From: Moraxella porci DSM 25326
GTDB taxonomy: Bacteria > Pseudomonadota > Gammaproteobacteria > Pseudomonadales > Moraxellaceae
NCBI RefSeq assembly: GCF_002014855.1
Contig: NZ_MUYV01000009.1
Coordinates: 1-51,732 of the forward strand
Length of the DNA stretch: 51,732 nucleotides
Reading direction: 5' to 3'
Shown: positions 8,403 through 17,319 of the stretch, piece after piece
Layout of the letters: each line of letters begins with the position of its first letter
How positions within the stretch are numbered: the stretch's first letter is position 1
Notes under the pieces: generated by a model
What the model was told of the DNA's origin: nothing
The model's database searches: none
Seen by the model: only the letters and a program-made list of their open reading frames with translations
Made by a program: the position numbers and the translations under genes

Positions 8403-9431
8403 ATGCTAAATATTCATCAACTATCCATCAGCTTTGACAAAAAAACCATCCTAAGCGATATCAGCTTTGAACTTCAAAAAGGTCAAATCGCCTGCCTGCT
8501 GGGCGCTTCAGGCTGTGGTAAGACGACGCTACTACGCTGTATCGCAGGTTTTGAGACACCTGACACAGGCAGCATTACCCTTGATGGTCAAGCACTATTT
8601 GATGGCAAAGGGGCTACGCCTGCTCATCGTCGCCATATCGGTATGGTATTTCAGGACTATGCACTGTTTCCACACTTGACGGTGGCGGATAACATCGCCT
8701 TTGGACTGTCAAACATGGATAAATCTGCACAGGTGTCACGAGTAGATGAGATGCTGAGCCTAATCGATATGCAAAGCTACAAAAACAGCTATCCGCATGA
8801 ACTGTCAGGCGGTCAACAGCAGCGCGTGGCATTGGTGCGAGCGCTGGCACCCCGTCCAAGCTTGGTGCTGCTCGATGAGCCATTTTCAAATCTCGATGTC
8901 GAACTACGCACCAGCCTATCCAAGGAAGTACGCCGCCTGCTCAACTCCCAAAATGTCAGCGCCATCATGGTGACACATGATCAAGCCGAAGCCTTTGCGA
9001 TGGCGGATATGGTCGGCATGCTTGCTGATGGTAAGCTACAACAATGGGACACGCCCACTGCCCTGTATCACACGCCTGCCACCGAGACCGTCGCCCGCTT
9101 TATCGGTGAAGGGGTGCTTGTCGATATCCAAAACGGTGGCGAGCATGGCTTTGATAGCATCTTTGGGCATATCAATCTGCCTGTGCCACCGCACGCCACC
9201 AAAGCACTCATCCGCCCACATGATGTCAAGCCCTACAAGGCTGATCGTGATACGCACGCCATCGATGCCACAGTGAGTGATCGAGATTTTCGTGGGGGTA
9301 ATTGGCTCTATACGCTCAGCACAAATACTGGTCAAACGCTACTGATGCAATCGTCACTGGCTGCCAATCACGATAGCCACCAAATCGGTGATGCTTTGAC
9401 TGTCGCTATCAGACGGGTCAGCACCTTATAA
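8403..9431 (+). CDS. fbpC: Ferric iron ABC transporter, ATP-binding protein
   Basis: The 342-residue ATPase energises the iron permease from the cytoplasmic side. Walker A is GASGCGKTT (34-42), the Q-loop lies in VFQDYALFP, the ABC signature is LSGGQ (134-138), Walker B ends LLDEP (156-160) and the switch histidine is H192 (THDQ). The extra C-terminal domain of about 100 residues is the TOBE-like regulatory part of FbpC/PotA-type ATPases. It follows fbpB and ends just before a strong terminator. Confidence 0.93.
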   Translation: MLNIHQLSISFDKKTILSDISFELQKGQIACLLGASGCGKTTLLRCIAGFETPDTGSITLDGQALFDGKGATPAHRRHIGMVFQDYALFPHLTVADNIAFGLSNMDKSAQVSRVDEMLSLIDMQSYKNSYPHELSGGQQQRVALVRALAPRPSLVLLDEPFSNLDVELRTSLSKEVRRLLNSQNVSAIMVTHDQAEAFAMADMVGMLADGKLQQWDTPTALYHTPATETVARFIGEGVLVDIQNGGEHGFDSIFGHINLPVPPHATKALIRPHDVKPYKADRDTHAIDATVSDRDFRGGNWLYTLSTNTGQTLLMQSSLAANHDSHQIGDALTVAIRRVSTL

Positions 9432-9445
9432 ATCGCCCACATCAT

Positions 9446-9484
9446 AAAAAAACCGTTCATGGCTGATACCAAGAACGGTTTTAT
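9446..9484. terminator. Terminator after fbpC (and iscX)
   Basis: The stem AAACCGTTC / GAACGGTTT is flanked by an A-run on the left and a T-rich stretch on the right. It lies between convergent fbpC and iscX. Confidence 0.75.
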
Positions 9485-9497
9485 TTCAACTAAAGCA

Positions 9498-9695
9498 TCA
9501 CAGCTCATCAAGCCATGCCATCTGGATGGCTTCTAGGATGCGTTCGTTCGACTTATTTGGGTCATCGCTAAAGCCATCAAGCTCACAGACATAGCGGTGT
9601 AAATCAGTAAAGCGAATGTACTGCACATCTTCATCAGGGTATTTTTCTGCCAACGCAATGGCAATATCTAGGGTGTCGTGCCAAGTTAGGGTCAT
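9498..9695 (-). CDS. iscX: Fe-S cluster assembly protein IscX
   Basis: The 65-residue acidic protein matches IscX (YfhJ), which binds IscS and modulates iron entry into Fe-S cluster assembly. The family pattern is complete: MTLTWHDTLDIA at the start, RFTDLHRYVCELDGF in the middle, then DDPNKSNERILEAI and WLDEL at the end. The open frame extends 12 codons upstream, but AGGAGA sits 5-6 nt before the ATG at 9695, giving the usual family length. In E. coli iscX closes the isc operon; here it stands alone with its own promoter. Confidence 0.92.
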   Translation of the reverse strand: MTLTWHDTLDIAIALAEKYPDEDVQYIRFTDLHRYVCELDGFSDDPNKSNERILEAIQMAWLDEL

Positions 9696-9719
9696 GGGAT
9701 TCTCCTGTGTTTTTTTATC

Positions 9720-9748
9720 ATTGTAACACATGCCATCGCGCTCGCCAA
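9720..9748 (-). promoter_or_regulatory. Candidate promoter of iscX
   Basis: On the minus strand TTGGCG (9743-9748) is followed after 17 nt by TACAAT (9720-9725), about 25 nt before the start codon. Confidence 0.5.
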
Positions 9749-9749
9749 C

Positions 9750-10220
9750 TCATCGCACCATCGCGATCAACTTATCCCCAAACATAAAAACCATCAAACC
9801 CATCAGCATCACGCCCAGTCCCAAATATTTATGCCAAGTCAAAGGGCGTACTGGCATCTGAATCAAGCCAAAAGCATCGATCGCCATGCCCGCTGCCAAT
9901 TGACCGATGATGATCAAAAACACCATGTTCACCAAGCCGATCTTCGGGGCAAGCAGCACGGTCGAAAACACGAACGCCGCTCCGATCGCACCGCCAATCC
10001 ATCGCCACCAAGGCTGTGATGGCAAGCCTGCCACCGCCAATCCCAAATTGGCCTGATGCAGCATGACCACGCCCAAGCACAGCGTACCGACCAAAAAAGA
10101 CAAAAAAGCCGCCACCACAGGCTGCTCACCCAATCCATGCGCCAAGCGTGCATTGATCGCTGCCTGTATCGCCGCACCTGCACCAACTGCAAATGCCATC
10201 AGCCAATAAATATACTGCAT
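9750..10220 (-). CDS. DMT-family small membrane transporter (YdcZ/DUF606-like)
   Basis: The 156-residue protein has five hydrophobic segments and resembles the YdcZ/DUF606 branch of the drug/metabolite transporter superfamily. Marks are an N-terminal GAGAAIQAAINARL helix, PVVAAFLSFLVG, and a central PKIGLVNMVFLIIIGQL segment. The frame continues upstream for 38 codons, but that extension is not hydrophobic in the expected way. CAGGGTG lies a few bases before the ATG at 10220, which gives family length. The substrate is unknown. DUF606 proteins often occur as pairs; only one is present here. Confidence 0.78.
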   Translation of the reverse strand: MQYIYWLMAFAVGAGAAIQAAINARLAHGLGEQPVVAAFLSFLVGTLCLGVVMLHQANLGLAVAGLPSQPWWRWIGGAIGAAFVFSTVLLAPKIGLVNMVFLIIIGQLAAGMAIDAFGLIQMPVRPLTWHKYLGLGVMLMGLMVFMFGDKLIAMVR

Positions 10221-10292
10221 AATCACCCTGTTGAAGTTGATAAGTATCCACATCGCCACTTTAGCACAACCCACCCACCAACACAAACCAAA

Positions 10293-10322
10293 AAAATCAC
10301 GCCCATCATAGGCGTGATTTGT
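10293..10322 (-). terminator. Terminator of ahpF
   Basis: On the minus strand the stem AAATCACGCC / GGCGTGATTT is followed by a T-run, immediately downstream of the ahpF stop codon. Confidence 0.85.
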
Positions 10323-10338
10323 CATATTCAGCAATCGA

Positions 10339-11895
10339 TCAGCTGTTCATCATCAGATATTCAAAGGCTGATAGACCCGCTTTTGAGCCTTCACCCATTG
10401 CGATGTTGATTTGCTTATATGGCACTGTGGTTACATCGCCACAAGCAAAGATGCCTGGCTTGTCGGTACGGCATTTGGCGTCGATTTCAATCTCACCTTG
10501 CGGGGTGGTTTTTACCAAGCCTTTGGCGACTTCAGAGTTTGGCACCAGACCGATTTGGACGAATACCGCTGATAGTGGTAGCGTTTGGTTCTCGCCTGTG
10601 GTGCGGTCTTGATAAATCAGTGCATTGACCTTGCTACCATCAGTGGTGATTTCTGTCGTGGCAGCTGATTTGATGATGGTGATGTTGTCTTTTGCCATCG
10701 CCTTATCCACCAGTACTTGGTCAGCACGCAAGGTGTCACCAAACTCAAGTACAGTCACATGCTTGACGATACCTGCCAAGTCTAGAGCTGCTTCGACGCC
10801 TGAGTTGCCGCCGCCGACGACAGCGACATCTTTACCCTTGAAGAATGGGCCGTCGCAGTGTGGGCAGTACGCCACGCCATTACCGATGTTCTCATCTTCG
10901 CCTTTGACACCAAGCTTACGCCATTTGGCACCTGTGGCTAGGATGATGGTGCGTGTTGTCCAGCTTTCACCTGTGTTTAGTGTAACTTGATAGCCACCTT
11001 TGACTTCTTCGATACTGCTGATACTCACGTGCTCTTTGACGGTGATGTTGTACTCTTTGATGTGCGTCGCTAGATTGGCAGCAAGCTGATTACCATTGGT
11101 TAGCGGAATTGAAATCAGGTTCTCGATATCTTGGGTGTCTTTGACCTGACCACCGATACGGTCAGCCACCAGTGCCACACGCAGACCCTTTCGAGCGGTA
11201 TAAATCGCCGCCGCACTACCTGCAGGGCCACCACCGATGACGGTCACATCTTGAGTCTCCAGCTGTGGCTCATCCGATGCTGATAGCAAATCAGGGTATT
11301 GCTCTTGTAGTTTTTCGATGAGCTTGGCAGTATCCACTTTACCATTGGCAAATGGCTTACCGTTCAAGAATACCGCTGGTACGCCTTGGATGCCTTTTTC
11401 GGCGACCAATTCAGGGAATACACCACCGTCGATCATTTCGTTTTCGATGCCGTCATTTAGGATGGCAAATTGGTTCAACGCCTGCACGACATCAGGGCAG
11501 TTGTGGCATGATAGCGATACAAAAGTTTGGAACTTTAGCGGTGCTTGGATACGCTTAACTAGGCTTTGGATGCCTTCGTCCAGTTTTAAGGTATGGCCAC
11601 CTGCTTGTAGAATCGCCAGAATCAATGAAGTGAACTCATGACCGCCTGGGATACCGCTAAAGACGATACCTGTGTCTTTGTTTTCGGTGGTGATCTTAAA
11701 GCTCATTGGGCTAAGATCGGTATCGACTACGGTCGCATCAAAGCCAATCTTGTCGCTAGTGCCTGCGATTTTGGTCAAAAAATCCACCAATTCGGCACGC
11801 TTTTCGTGCTCACCTGCACCGATGACCATTTGGATTGGGCGAGTCATGTTTTCGCTATAAGTTTTTACTGCATTTAATAGATTTTGATCTAACAT
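10339..11895 (-). CDS. ahpF: Alkyl hydroperoxide reductase subunit F
   Basis: The 518-residue flavoprotein passes electrons from NAD(P)H to the peroxiredoxin AhpC. The N-terminal tandem thioredoxin-fold domain has the CHNC pair (C130/C133). Next comes the FAD-binding GGGPAGSAA, then the redox-active CPHC of the thioredoxin-reductase-like domain, then the NAD-binding GGGNSG and the C-terminal FAD contact [13 protein letters not shown]. The longest frame begins with GTG at 11904, but AAGGTG precedes the ATG at 11895, which gives the family start MLDQN. AhpC is encoded 0.6 kb upstream on the same strand, separated by an opposite-strand gene. Confidence 0.96.
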   Translation of the reverse strand: MLDQNLLNAVKTYSENMTRPIQMVIGAGEHEKRAELVDFLTKIAGTSDKIGFDATVVDTDLSPMSFKITTENKDTGIVFSGIPGGHEFTSLILAILQAGGHTLKLDEGIQSLVKRIQAPLKFQTFVSLSCHNCPDVVQALNQFAILNDGIENEMIDGGVFPELVAEKGIQGVPAVFLNGKPFANGKVDTAKLIEKLQEQYPDLLSASDEPQLETQDVTVIGGGPAGSAAAIYTARKGLRVALVADRIGGQVKDTQDIENLISIPLTNGNQLAANLATHIKEYNITVKEHVSISSIEEVKGGYQVTLNTGESWTTRTIILATGAKWRKLGVKGEDENIGNGVAYCPHCDGPFFKGKDVAVVGGGNSGVEAALDLAGIVKHVTVLEFGDTLRADQVLVDKAMAKDNITIIKSAATTEITTDGSKVNALIYQDRTTGENQTLPLSAVFVQIGLVPNSEVAKGLVKTTPQGEIEIDAKCRTDKPGIFACGDVTTVPYKQINIAMGEGSKAGLSAFEYLMMNS

Positions 11896-11969
11896 AAGTG
11901 TCACCTTTATTTCTGTGATTTGTTGGGTATGATGGCCATCGCCAAACTGTGTGATGATTACATGTGATT

Positions 11970-11997
11970 ATTATAACCGATTATTGATGATTGAAAA
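11970..11997 (-). promoter_or_regulatory. Candidate promoter of ahpF
   Basis: On the minus strand TTTTCA (11992-11997) is followed after 16 nt by TATAAT (11970-11975). OxyR activation is likely by analogy, but I cannot identify a convincing OxyR site. Confidence 0.45.
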
Positions 11998-12074
11998 TTT
12001 AGGAATTTAAAACATTGCCATCACAATCTTCAAATCATGAATCAGCCATCGCCACCTGCCTGATGTGAATCTGC

Positions 12075-12106
12075 TTGCCAATTTGTCGCTTTCTTGCTAA
12101 TATAAT
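12075..12106 (+). promoter_or_regulatory. Candidate promoter of the YdcH-like gene
   Basis: TTGCCA (12075-12080) is followed by TAATAT after 17 nt, or by a perfect TATAAT (12101-12106) at a longer 20-nt spacing. Confidence 0.4.
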
Positions 12107-12172
12107 CTCAACAAACCAATTTATCCAAAACTTAAAAACTTGGTGCCAAGCACCCAATCACAGGAGAATACC

Positions 12173-12406
12173 ATGCTTCCAGAATATCGCGATTTGATGA
12201 CTCAACTAAAAAGTGAAGGTGATGCTCACTTCCTAAAACTATTTAATGAGCATAACGATCTTGACACCGAAATCGACAATCTTGAAAAAGATCCAGTCGC
12301 TTCAGCCAGCCGCGCTGGTGAAATCGATGAGATGAAACACAAAAAACTTCATCTAAAAGACGAGCTAAAAGCTTATCTAGAAAAAGTTGCCGCTGAACGC
12401 GCATAA
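12173..12406 (+). CDS. YdcH family protein (DUF465)
   Basis: The 77-residue charged, helical protein matches the DUF465/YdcH family. It has the family opening MLPEYRDLMTQLK, the central HNDLDTEIDNLE and the closing MKHKKLHLKDEL. Function is unknown in the family. A short antiparallel coiled coil is likely from the heptad-like hydrophobic pattern. AGGAG lies 6 nt before the ATG at 12173, so I reject the longer frame from 12140. It sits between ahpF and ahpC on the opposite strand and has its own terminator. Confidence 0.85.
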   Translation: MLPEYRDLMTQLKSEGDAHFLKLFNEHNDLDTEIDNLEKDPVASASRAGEIDEMKHKKLHLKDELKAYLEKVAAERA

Positions 12407-12426
12407 TCAGATTTGCTTAGCAATCA

Positions 12427-12455
12427 AATCAGCCACTTGTTGGCTGATTTTTTTA
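12427..12455 (+). terminator. Terminator of the YdcH-like gene
   Basis: The stem AATCAGCCA / TGGCTGATT is followed by seven or more T residues. Confidence 0.85.
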
Positions 12456-12486
12456 TAAGCAATCCACTGTCAAATTTTTAAAACAA

Positions 12487-12519
12487 TAAAAACTCCAAAC
12501 CACACGGCTTGGAGTTTTT
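12487..12519 (-). terminator. Terminator of ahpC
   Basis: The stem AAACTCCAA / TTGGAGTTT lies just downstream of ahpC on the minus strand, with a T-rich tail there. Confidence 0.8.
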
Positions 12520-12541
12520 GTCAAATTATCCTAAGTGATAA

Positions 12542-13108
12542 TTAGATTTTACCAACTAGGTCTAGGCTTGGCTTCAAGGTTTCTTGACCTGCTTCCCAAG
12601 CTGCTGGGCAGACTTCACCGTCGTTCTCACGAACATATTGAGCTGCTTTTACTTTACGAACCATGTCTTTTGCGCTACGGCCGATGCCTAGGTCGTGGAT
12701 TTCAGCGACTTTGATGAAGCCATCTGGATCAACTAGGAAAGTACCGCGAAGTGCTGCGTTGTCTTCTTCGATCATCACATTAAAGCCACGAGTGATCTTA
12801 CCAGTACCATCACCTAGCATTGGGTATTGTACTTTTGAGATCGCTGGAGAAGCATCGTGCCATGCTTTGTGTACGAAATGTGTGTCAGTTGATACTGCAT
12901 ACACTTCTACGCCAAGACCTTTTAGCTCGTCGTAGTGAGCAGCCATGTCTTCAAGCTCAGTTGGGCAAACGAAAGTAAAGTCGTGTGGGTAGAATAGGAA
13001 AATCGCCCAGTTGCCTTTGACATCGTCAGAAGTGATGGTTTTGAATTCGCCGTTGACATAGGCTTGAGTTGAGAACTCAGGGATTTGTTGGTTGATAATT
13101 GCTGCCAT
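12542..13108 (-). CDS. ahpC: Alkyl hydroperoxide reductase subunit C (peroxiredoxin)
   Basis: The 188-residue typical two-cysteine peroxiredoxin reduces hydrogen peroxide and organic peroxides. The peroxidatic cysteine is C48 in FTFVCPTE and the resolving cysteine is C167 in GEVCPAAW, nearly the same positions as in E. coli AhpC. The frame extends upstream to a GTG, but AAGGTG is ideally spaced to the ATG at 13108, giving MAAIINQQIPEF. It is divergent from oxyR and has a strong sigma-70 promoter. AhpF, its reductase, lies downstream as a separate unit. Confidence 0.97.
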   Translation of the reverse strand: MAAIINQQIPEFSTQAYVNGEFKTITSDDVKGNWAIFLFYPHDFTFVCPTELEDMAAHYDELKGLGVEVYAVSTDTHFVHKAWHDASPAISKVQYPMLGDGTGKITRGFNVMIEEDNAALRGTFLVDPDGFIKVAEIHDLGIGRSAKDMVRKVKAAQYVRENDGEVCPAAWEAGQETLKPSLDLVGKI

Positions 13109-13200
13109 AATATTCACCTTTTCAATGGTTGGTTTGTTAAACTCACTAAGCCAAATGCCTTGATGCGACCGATGCCGCCCATTTGCCTTAGCACCCTTTT

Positions 13201-13228
13201 ATAATACAACAAAAAAACACAATTTCAA
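13201..13228 (-). promoter_or_regulatory. Promoter of ahpC
   Basis: On the minus strand TTGAAA (13223-13228) is followed after 16 nt by TATTAT (13201-13206). Each hexamer matches five of six consensus bases. About 90 nt of leader precede the start codon. Confidence 0.6.
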
Positions 13229-13249
13229 CAGTTAAAACTTTCAAATCTA

Positions 13250-13279
13250 TTGTTTTATTTTATCAAACTTAGGTAAAAT
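13250..13279 (+). promoter_or_regulatory. Weak candidate promoter of oxyR
   Basis: TTGTTT (13250-13255) is followed after 18 nt by TAAAAT (13274-13279). The -35 is poor, so this is tentative. Confidence 0.3.
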
Positions 13280-13335
13280 AGATATCAATAATACTCGATC
13301 ATGGTGCTTATGAGTGCCATCTGCCAAGGATTTTT

Positions 13336-14244
13336 ATGATTACCCTACGCCAACTGGAATTTGCCCTTGCTGTCGCCAAACATCGTCATTTTAAGCGTGC
13401 CGCTGAAGAGTGTAACATCTCGCAATCAGCGCTAAGCTTAGGCATCGCCGAACTCGAAAAACAGCTGGATACCCAAATCTTTGAGCGCAATAACAAACAG
13501 GTACTCATCACCCCCATCGGTGAAGAGCTGCTGGAACGCGCTCAGCGAATCTCAAGTGAGATCAATGACTTAATGACACGAGCGCACAGCCATCAAGTGC
13601 CACTGGCATACCCGATGACCATCGGTATTATCCCCACCATCGCTCCTTATTTGCTGCCCAAAGTGCTGCCAACATTAAAGCGCACTCACCCAAACTTTGA
13701 GCTGTCTGTGGTCGAAAAGCAGACCGAGCGCCTGATCGATCAGGTGCGCTATGGCCATATCGATACTGCCATCATTGCGCTGCCGTATCCGCTAGAAGGC
13801 TTGCACGCGTTTGAGTTTTGGGCAGAAGATTTCTTTGCCATCTTGCCTGAGCATGATGCGCATATCCAAGCAGGTAAAATTAACAGCGATGATCTATCCA
13901 AGACCAACTTACTGCTGCTTGGCGAGGGTCACTGTCTGACCGATCATGTGCTGTCCGTGTGCGCACTTAGTAAAAACGAGATCCATTCTAGCTTTTCAGA
14001 TGCCAGTCTAAACACACTGATTCAAATGAGTCTTGCTGGCATGGGAACGACACTCGTGCCAAAAATGGCGCTCGATCAAATCAACGATGGCAAGACCGTC
14101 CATGCCGTACCCTTGGCCGAGCCTGGCCCGCATCGCAGACTGGCGTTCATCACCCGCCTAAATTATGCGCGTGTCAATGATGTACGCCTATTAAGCGAGA
14201 TATTTGGACAAGCATTAGCCGAAGCCGACCAATCACGCTCATAA
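13336..14244 (+). CDS. oxyR: Hydrogen peroxide-inducible LysR-type activator OxyR
   Basis: The 302-residue LysR regulator has an N-terminal winged helix (MITLRQLEFALAVAKHRHF, then CNISQSALSLGIAELE). The effector domain carries the two redox cysteines C200 and C209 in GEGHCLTDHVLSVC, with the nine-residue spacing of E. coli C199/C208. Disulfide formation by peroxide would switch it on. AAGGAT precedes the ATG. It is divergent from ahpC, its most likely target. Its stop codon abuts the stop of the convergent ygjP-like gene with no terminator between them. Confidence 0.93.
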   Translation: MITLRQLEFALAVAKHRHFKRAAEECNISQSALSLGIAELEKQLDTQIFERNNKQVLITPIGEELLERAQRISSEINDLMTRAHSHQVPLAYPMTIGIIPTIAPYLLPKVLPTLKRTHPNFELSVVEKQTERLIDQVRYGHIDTAIIALPYPLEGLHAFEFWAEDFFAILPEHDAHIQAGKINSDDLSKTNLLLLGEGHCLTDHVLSVCALSKNEIHSSFSDASLNTLIQMSLAGMGTTLVPKMALDQINDGKTVHAVPLAEPGPHRRLAFITRLNYARVNDVRLLSEIFGQALAEADQSRS

Positions 14245-14931
14245 TGTACGCGTTTTATGGTTTAATAAGCTGTGCCAGTGGCGATAGTCTGGCATGGCTT
14301 GTTCGACGCTTGCCCAAAAATCAGCGCTGTGATTGGCATGATGCAGATGGCACAGCTCATGCACCAGCACATACTCCAAACATCGCTTGGGATGCGCGGC
14401 AAGCTGCGTGTTTAGGGTGATTTTGGCGGTGCGTACATTACAGCTGCCCCACCTGCTGCGCATGTATCTTAGGCGAATCGACGAGGCTTGTTTGCCGACG
14501 ATGCTTTGCCATTTTTGAATCAATAAAGGCAGCTGCTCATTGATCTCATGGCGATAAATCCATTGCAGCCGAGCATCATCATCCATCAGGCGCTGGCTGT
14601 TGCGACAAGATGCGCCATGATTATCCATCCAAGCATGCACATCAAAGCACTCACCCCACAAGCGATCAGGCTCAGACTGTCGGGTCATCAGTGATTGGTG
14701 TGCCGCCACCGCCCAATCAAGGCGATCGGTAATGGCTGTGATTAGCTGACTTTCACCAATACGCATGGGCGCACTGACGGACAAGACGCCTGCTTTGATG
14801 CGAAAGTTGATATTTTTGACAGATTTTCGTTGTACTGACAGCACGATGCCATGACCAGACAAGCGCTCAGCAAGCATGGTCATGGCATCAAAATGGCTGC
14901 TCACAGCGTTTGTGCCAAGATTTGTACGCAC
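14239..14931 (-). CDS. YgjP-like zinc metallopeptidase-fold protein
   Basis: The protein has the HExxH-type motif of the YgjP/DUF45 (SprT-related) family: VHELCHLHHANHS, with a downstream aromatic FWASVEQAMPDY region and the upstream RYMRSRWGSC signature typical of this family. E. coli YgjP has been reported as a UTP pyrophosphatase; activity here is inferred only as metal-dependent hydrolase. The longest frame starts at GTG 14931 and overlaps ddl by 31 bp. An ATG at 14883 would begin 17 bp after the ddl stop and is equally possible; neither has a clear ribosome site. It is the last gene of the mur run, and its TGA overlaps the region of the oxyR stop. Confidence 0.8.
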   Translation of the reverse strand: MRTNLGTNAVSSHFDAMTMLAERLSGHGIVLSVQRKSVKNINFRIKAGVLSVSAPMRIGESQLITAITDRLDWAVAAHQSLMTRQSEPDRLWGECFDVHAWMDNHGASCRNSQRLMDDDARLQWIYRHEINEQLPLLIQKWQSIVGKQASSIRLRYMRSRWGSCNVRTAKITLNTQLAAHPKRCLEYVLVHELCHLHHANHSADFWASVEQAMPDYRHWHSLLNHKTRTL

Positions 14932-15812
14932 AATGATGCAAAATCAATACCACGAGCTTTGGCTGCCATCGGTACAAGGCTGTGGTCTGTCATGCCTGGC
15001 ACGGTGTTAAGCTCAAGTAGGTATAATTTGCCATCATCACTTTTTAGGAAATCCACACGTGACCAACCACGGCCGCCAATGGCTTCAAAGGCACGCTTGG
15101 CGATGTCTTGCATCTCTCGCTCTTGCTCAGCGGTCAAATCCGATGGGCATTGATATGTCGTGTCATTACGCAGGTATTTGGCTTCATAGTCATAGAACTT
15201 ACCTGTCGGAATGATGCGAATGCTTGGCAAAGCTTCATCGCCCAGTAGTGAACAAGCATATTCACCACCTGTGATGGCAGGCTCCGCCAAGATAGCACCG
15301 TGATACTGCTTCAGCGTCGGATAAACCTTGGCAAGCTCGCCTGCAGTCTCAACCATCACCACGCCCACACTTGAGCCTTCGGCGGCTGGCTTGACGAACA
15401 GTGGCAAGCCAAACTGTTGTTCAACCGCATCAAAATCACTGTGATCATCCAGCACCACATAAGGGACATTCGGCAGATTAAACCCTTGCCAAATCAGACG
15501 GCAACGAAACTTATCCATCGCAATCGCTGAAGCAAGCACGCCGCAGCCAGTATAAGGAATGTCAAAACCATCAAGCACTCCTTGTAAGCTACCATCTTCG
15601 CCAAAGGTGCCATGTAGCACATTGAACACACGGTCAAATTCACGCAGTTTTGAGATGTCGGTTTCTTGTGGGTCAAAGTGATGCGCATCCACGCCTTTTG
15701 ATAGCAAGGCATCCAGCACCGCCTTACCACTATTTAATGACACTTCTCGCTCGCTACTAAAGCCACCGCAGACGACTGCCACTTTGCCAAATTGTTTTAC
15801 ATCAACGCTCAT
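14901..15812 (-). CDS. ddl: D-alanine--D-alanine ligase
   Basis: The 303-residue ATP-grasp enzyme joins two D-alanines for the peptidoglycan stem peptide. It begins with the family motif VAVVCGGFSSEREVSLNSG. ATP-grasp elements follow: FVKPAAEGSSVGV, the EYACSLLGDE strand, and the Mg/product loop LLELNTVPGMTDHSLVP. Length and gene position after murC fit the DdlB type. GAGAG precedes the ATG. There are only 35 bp to murC upstream. Confidence 0.95.
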   Translation of the reverse strand: MSVDVKQFGKVAVVCGGFSSEREVSLNSGKAVLDALLSKGVDAHHFDPQETDISKLREFDRVFNVLHGTFGEDGSLQGVLDGFDIPYTGCGVLASAIAMDKFRCRLIWQGFNLPNVPYVVLDDHSDFDAVEQQFGLPLFVKPAAEGSSVGVVMVETAGELAKVYPTLKQYHGAILAEPAITGGEYACSLLGDEALPSIRIIPTGKFYDYEAKYLRNDTTYQCPSDLTAEQEREMQDIAKRAFEAIGGRGWSRVDFLKSDDGKLYLLELNTVPGMTDHSLVPMAAKARGIDFASLCVQILAQTL

Positions 15813-15847
15813 TTTATACTCTCAATTTTTATGAATGGATCATCGTG

Positions 15848-17281
15848 TTATAGATACAAATTATTGTCGCGTAGCTCAAGGCAAATCTGCCCCACATTGC
15901 CCGCTCCTTGGGTGATCAATAAATCATTGGCTTTAAGTACACGCTTCATGGTACTTGCCAAGTCATTTTTATCGACCAAAGTCGGCTCCACCTGTCCACG
16001 GTGGCGAATACTGCGAGCAAGCGCCTTGGTATCTGCACCTACAATCGGCGCTTCACCAGCGGCATACACATCCAGTAGCAATAACTCATCAACGCCCGAT
16101 AGCACATCCACAAAGTCATCAAAACAATCTCGAGTACGGCTATAGCGATGTGGCTGGAACATCAATACCAATCGACGATCTGGATAGCTTTGGCGAGCGG
16201 CTTTGATGGTTGCAGCCACTTCGGTTGGGTGATGGCCATAGTCATCAATCAATAGCACATCCCCGTCATCGATCGCTACTTGTGCTTGTTTTTCAAAACG
16301 GCGACCCACGCCAGCAAATTTCTCAAGCGCGCGAATAATGGCAGCGTCATCCACACCTTCATCCGTAGCAAGGGTGATGGCAGCCAGAGCGTTATAGACA
16401 TTGTGCTCACCTGGCACATTGAGCGTCAAAGACAATGGCTCACGGTCTTTGCGTAGTACGGTAAAGTGCGTCTTGGCACCGTCAACGACCAAATCCACTG
16501 CACGCACATCGTTGTGTTCTTTTAGACCAAAGGTCAGCACAGGGCGAGCGATGGCATCAATCATGCCAAACAGCACTTCATCATCACCACACACCGCTGC
16601 CAAGCCATAAAATGGCATATTTTGTAGAAACTGAATATAGGCTTGCTTAAGCTTCTCAAAGCTACCTTCATAAGTATCCATGTGGTCTTCGTCGATGTTG
16701 GTGACGATCGCCGCCATTGGACGCAGTGACAAGAATGACGCATCCGACTCATCCGCTTCAGCGACCAGATAACGAGACTGACCAAGGGCAGCATTTTTAC
16801 CCGATGCATTTAGTTTGCCGCCGATGACATAAGTCGGATCAAGCCCTGCTTCGGTCAGCATCATCGTCAGCATACTGGTGGTCGTGGTCTTGCCATGTGC
16901 ACCTGCCACCGCGATACTGTGGCGATAACGCATCAGCTCACCCAGCATATCCGCACGGCGTACCACAGGTAGGCGAGCGGCAAGCGCTGCTTGGATTTCA
17001 GGGTTGGTCTTGTCAATCGCTGATGACACCACGACCACATCGGCATGATCGATGTTGCTGGCGTTATGACCGATATAGACAATCACCCCTAGACCGACCA
17101 AACGCTCAGTCACAGCACTGGCTTTGATGTCAGAGCCAGTTACCTTATAGCCTTGGTTGGCAAGCACTTCAGCGATACCACACATCCCTGCCCCACCGAT
17201 ACCGACGAAGTGGATGGTTTCGATGCGACGCATTTCTGGGATTTCAATCAGGCGTTTTGGCAGGGATTTTTTGGTTGGCAT
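15848..17281 (-). CDS. murC: UDP-N-acetylmuramate--L-alanine ligase
   Basis: The 477-residue Mur ligase adds L-alanine to UDP-MurNAc in the cytoplasm. The N-terminal Rossmann domain has [14 protein letters not shown]. The ATP-binding P-loop is GAHGKTTT (127-134), and the central region carries the Mur ligase [10 protein letters not shown] motif. The C-terminal domain includes [10 protein letters not shown] and [15 protein letters not shown] is well spaced from the ATG at 17281. It lies between murG (38 bp upstream) and ddl (35 bp downstream), the normal order in the division and cell-wall cluster. Confidence 0.97.
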   Translation of the reverse strand: MPTKKSLPKRLIEIPEMRRIETIHFVGIGGAGMCGIAEVLANQGYKVTGSDIKASAVTERLVGLGVIVYIGHNASNIDHADVVVVSSAIDKTNPEIQAALAARLPVVRRADMLGELMRYRHSIAVAGAHGKTTTTSMLTMMLTEAGLDPTYVIGGKLNASGKNAALGQSRYLVAEADESDASFLSLRPMAAIVTNIDEDHMDTYEGSFEKLKQAYIQFLQNMPFYGLAAVCGDDEVLFGMIDAIARPVLTFGLKEHNDVRAVDLVVDGAKTHFTVLRKDREPLSLTLNVPGEHNVYNALAAITLATDEGVDDAAIIRALEKFAGVGRRFEKQAQVAIDDGDVLLIDDYGHHPTEVAATIKAARQSYPDRRLVLMFQPHRYSRTRDCFDDFVDVLSGVDELLLLDVYAAGEAPIVGADTKALARSIRHRGQVEPTLVDKNDLASTMKRVLKANDLLITQGAGNVGQICLELRDNNLYL

Positions 17282-17319
17282 GGGGATTCCTTTGGTATAT
17301 AAACTTTCAAATAAATAAA

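Noticed and set aside
13109..13335. OxyR binding motif in the ahpC-oxyR region
   Set aside because: ATAGAT at 13278 starts one half-site, but I cannot find the four phased ATAG/CTAT elements; not called.
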